From Ashinkailepas kermadecensis (lineage: Eukaryota > Arthropoda > Thecostraca > Neolepadidae), in the NCBI GenBank assembly GCA_034440615.1, contig JAOTOM010004631.1:60001-124000 (forward strand): a stretch of DNA of 64,000 nucleotides, given 5' to 3'. The notes beneath the pieces were generated by a model, which ran no database searches, had not been told where the DNA came from, and saw only the letters and a program-made list of their open reading frames with translations. Made by a program: the position numbers and the translations under genes. This document shows positions 62,096 through 64,000 of the stretch, piece by piece (within the stretch, counting starts at the first letter, position 1; each line of letters begins with the position of its first letter).

Positions 62096-62971
62096 CTGTG
62101 TTGTCCATCGTCGTACCGCACCCGACGTCGGCCATTGGCCATTGGACATTTGGAGACAATAATAAGTGAGGTGTTACTTGCCAATAATTCTCGATTTCGG
62201 TGAGAAAAAAAAGGTGACATGTTCTACCTTGTGCTGTGAAAGTTCAGTGACATGACAAGACATCCTAGAAAATATATACCATACGATCGGCAACGGATGC
62301 GCCATCAGCCATTGCCGGCGGCGATGCGCTCACGCCCGCCGGTATTCCGTGGTTGCGAATATATCTTGGAGTAGAATGCTACATCAACCTCTCCACGGGC
62401 GAGTCTATGTTCGACCCACTTGACGTCTTCTGACCATGAGATATAAAGGAAGGCAGATTTATGTATGTCTACCATCGACTTCGCTTGGTCAAATTCCAAG
62501 CCTTCTGTTTTTACTTTCGGCGCGCTGTGAGGAAATGTGCTGTAAATGGCTGGGTATGTCCGAGGAGATGTGCTGCAGATGGCTCAGAAGATGCGAGCAA
62601 ATGGCATGTCATGCAGGCATCAGCTCACACTCATGGCTTTGTAGGCTCTAACGGTATTTAGGAAAATAAGCAGTCAATGAATAACAACCAACGAGTCTCT
62701 GATCGAAAACGAACAGGACGTAAAAACTAGTACAAAAACTAGTGGGAAAAACTAAAAACAGGGTGCAAAAACTAGTGATCGGGCAGATTGATCCCAATTG
62801 GTCCGAATCCGCCGATCATGTGCTTCTCCACACGGCATTTTGGAGATCCTTACAATGGAGATTAGTGACACCAAATGAAGCACCTGCAAAGCCGCAAGCC
62901 CAAAGCTGTAAGCCCAAGCAGAGCTGTGGTCTGGGCTATACGAACGCGCCACATGTGTTGTTTGTGGTCAG

Positions 62972-63122
62972 GGATGTCCTGCTGGACCTGGTCCATCGGA
63001 GTCGAGCTCGGACGACGTCCCCCCTCTGCCGCCACGACTGCGACTGCGCCCTCACGTGGAGCCTCAGCTGCCGCCCAAGCCACCGGCCACACAGGACAAC
63101 AACACCATGCCCCGGCCGCCAG
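62972..63122 (+). CDS. Proline-rich internal exon of an unrecognised gene
   Basis: The acceptor GTGGTCAG before 62972 and the donor CCGCCAG|GTGAGA at 63122/63123 bound a 151-bp exon in one open frame: GCPAGPGPSESSSDDVPPLP, then PQLPPKPPATQDN and ending PRPPG. The start phase is assumed (0). PPLPPR and LPPKPP are SH3-ligand-like motifs, and the acidic-serine plus polyproline composition suits a disordered linker in an adaptor or cytoskeletal protein. No neighbouring exon was identified in this window. The donor is followed by five in-frame copies. Confidence 0.45.
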
Positions 63123-63320
63123 GTGAGAGATCGGTGCCTGTCTGGTCCACTCCGCCAGGTGAGAGATCGGTGCCGGTCTGGTCCACTCCGCCAGGTGAGA
63201 GATCGGTGCCGGTCTGGTCCACCCCGCCAGGTGAGAGATCGGTGCCGGTCTGGTCCACTCCGCCAGGTGAGAGATCGGTGCCGGTCTGGTCTACCCCACC
63301 AGGTGAGAGATCGGTGACGG
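63115..63320 (+). repeat. 36-bp array of six 5' splice sites
   Basis: CCGCCAG|GTGAGAGATCGG recurs with donor GT at 63123, 63159, 63195, 63231, 63267 and 63303, exactly 36 bp apart. The unit copies the last bases of the exon at 62972-63122 plus its donor. Each unit is 12 codons, ERSVPVWSTPPG, so any donor keeps the frame. Confidence 0.88.
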
Positions 63321-63339
63321 TCTGGTTCACTCCGTCTGC

Positions 63340-63560
63340 GGTGACAGACCGCTGCGGTGACGGACCGCTGTTTGAGCCGCCCTCTGCCCGCGGTGAAAAG
63401 TCCAACTGTCTGAGCCGCCCCTGTGTGGGGTGAGAGGTCACTGTCTGGACCTCCCTCCGTGTGGAGTGAGAGATCACTGTCGTGACCTCCCTATGTGTGG
63501 AATGAGAGGTTACTCTGTGAACCACCCTCCGTGTGGGGTGAGAGATCGCCGTTTGAATGT
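63340..63560. repeat. Diverged GTGAGAG repeats
   Basis: Four or five looser units, CCCTCCGTGTGGRGTGAGAG, about 40-60 bp apart, continue from the 36-bp array. Confidence 0.7.
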
Positions 63561-64000
63561 CCCTTTGCATGGAGAGAGGCATGGTGGCCCGGACATCTCC
63601 GTGAGGAGTGAAGGGTCGTTCCTTCTGTGAGAAGTAAGAGGTTTTCTTCGGGGACTGGTCTCTTTCTGGTCTTCTCTACGCAATCGTGATGAGTGCCTAT
63701 CTGTTGGGTGCCTACCTGGCGAGGACTACATTAGTCTCATAGGCCACACATGTATCCGTTCTGTGTTGCCATTCGCTTAGGAACTACGTAGTGTGGTTCA
63801 ACACCTCTATAACATTCCAACCTGACCATGGCTTTTCAACCTGACTTTGTCAGCGTGAACAGCTTCCGGGGGCGTCCGCCCTTAACGGATAGCTTTATGG
63901 ACGGCGTGCACGGTCAAATTGCCACAGCTGGGCCACTTGGACCGGCTCACAAAGGCGTCACCCAAGAACTGTGTTTACGATGGCCTACCGTCCCATTGGG
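63561..64000. other. Right edge, nothing recognised
   Basis: No coding or RNA feature seen before the window ends. Confidence 0.5.

Overview
This is a eukaryotic nuclear window, not a microbial one. It has genes split by GT-AG introns, long AT microsatellites, many minisatellites, and decayed non-LTR, hAT-like and Penelope-like elements. A mitochondrial-clan cytochrome P450, a lysosomal-type glucosylceramidase and GC-rich coding exons in a mixed, repeat-dense background suggest an invertebrate animal. I lean towards an arthropod such as a crustacean, but this is inference; the sequence does not prove the lineage.

Layout. 1-4.2 kb: minisatellites (21, 13, 84 and about 79 bp units) with no confident gene. 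4.68-18.36 kb, minus strand: a complete nine-exon mitochondrial-clan P450 (534 codons), whose exon phases all agree. Its last intron holds a CR1/Jockey-like LINE, itself split by a 700-bp hAT-like element. Its 3.8-kb intron between exons 7 and 8 holds a whole intronless glucosylceramidase gene on the opposite strand. 18.4-20.0 kb: a foldback element ending about 45 bp upstream of the P450 start codon. 20-36 kb: microsatellites, a Penelope-like GIY-YIG remnant, a tRNA-like SINE head and many arrays. 36.2-41.1 kb, minus strand: a three-exon gene for a small secreted protein (118 aa) that I do not recognise. 41-46 kb: AT-rich, with a decayed LINE. 46.1-47.8 kb, plus strand: an NADH-cytochrome b5 reductase-like gene with an acidic 17-residue repeat and one apparent frameshift. 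48-62 kb: mostly non-genic repeats, a LINE fragment and hairpins. 62.97-63.12 kb, plus strand: a proline-rich internal exon.

The most unusual signal is how minisatellites relate to splice sites. At five exon ends (P450 exons 1, 2 and 3; the signal-peptide exon at 41.05 kb; the proline-rich exon at 63.12 kb) the array that follows is made of copies of the last bases of the exon plus the 5' splice site. The intron therefore starts with 2 to about 18 tandem decoy donors. In the small secreted gene the 3' end of the same intron carries a second array next to the acceptor. Several other arrays carry AG|GT donor-like motifs without a proven exon beside them. This looks like recurrent tandem duplication seeded at 5' splice sites, a possible route to new introns and to alternative donor choice.

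I see no pathway linking the genes. P450 (inner mitochondrial membrane), glucosylceramidase (lysosome) and the b5-reductase-like protein (FAD/NADH oxidoreductase) appear to be unrelated neighbours.
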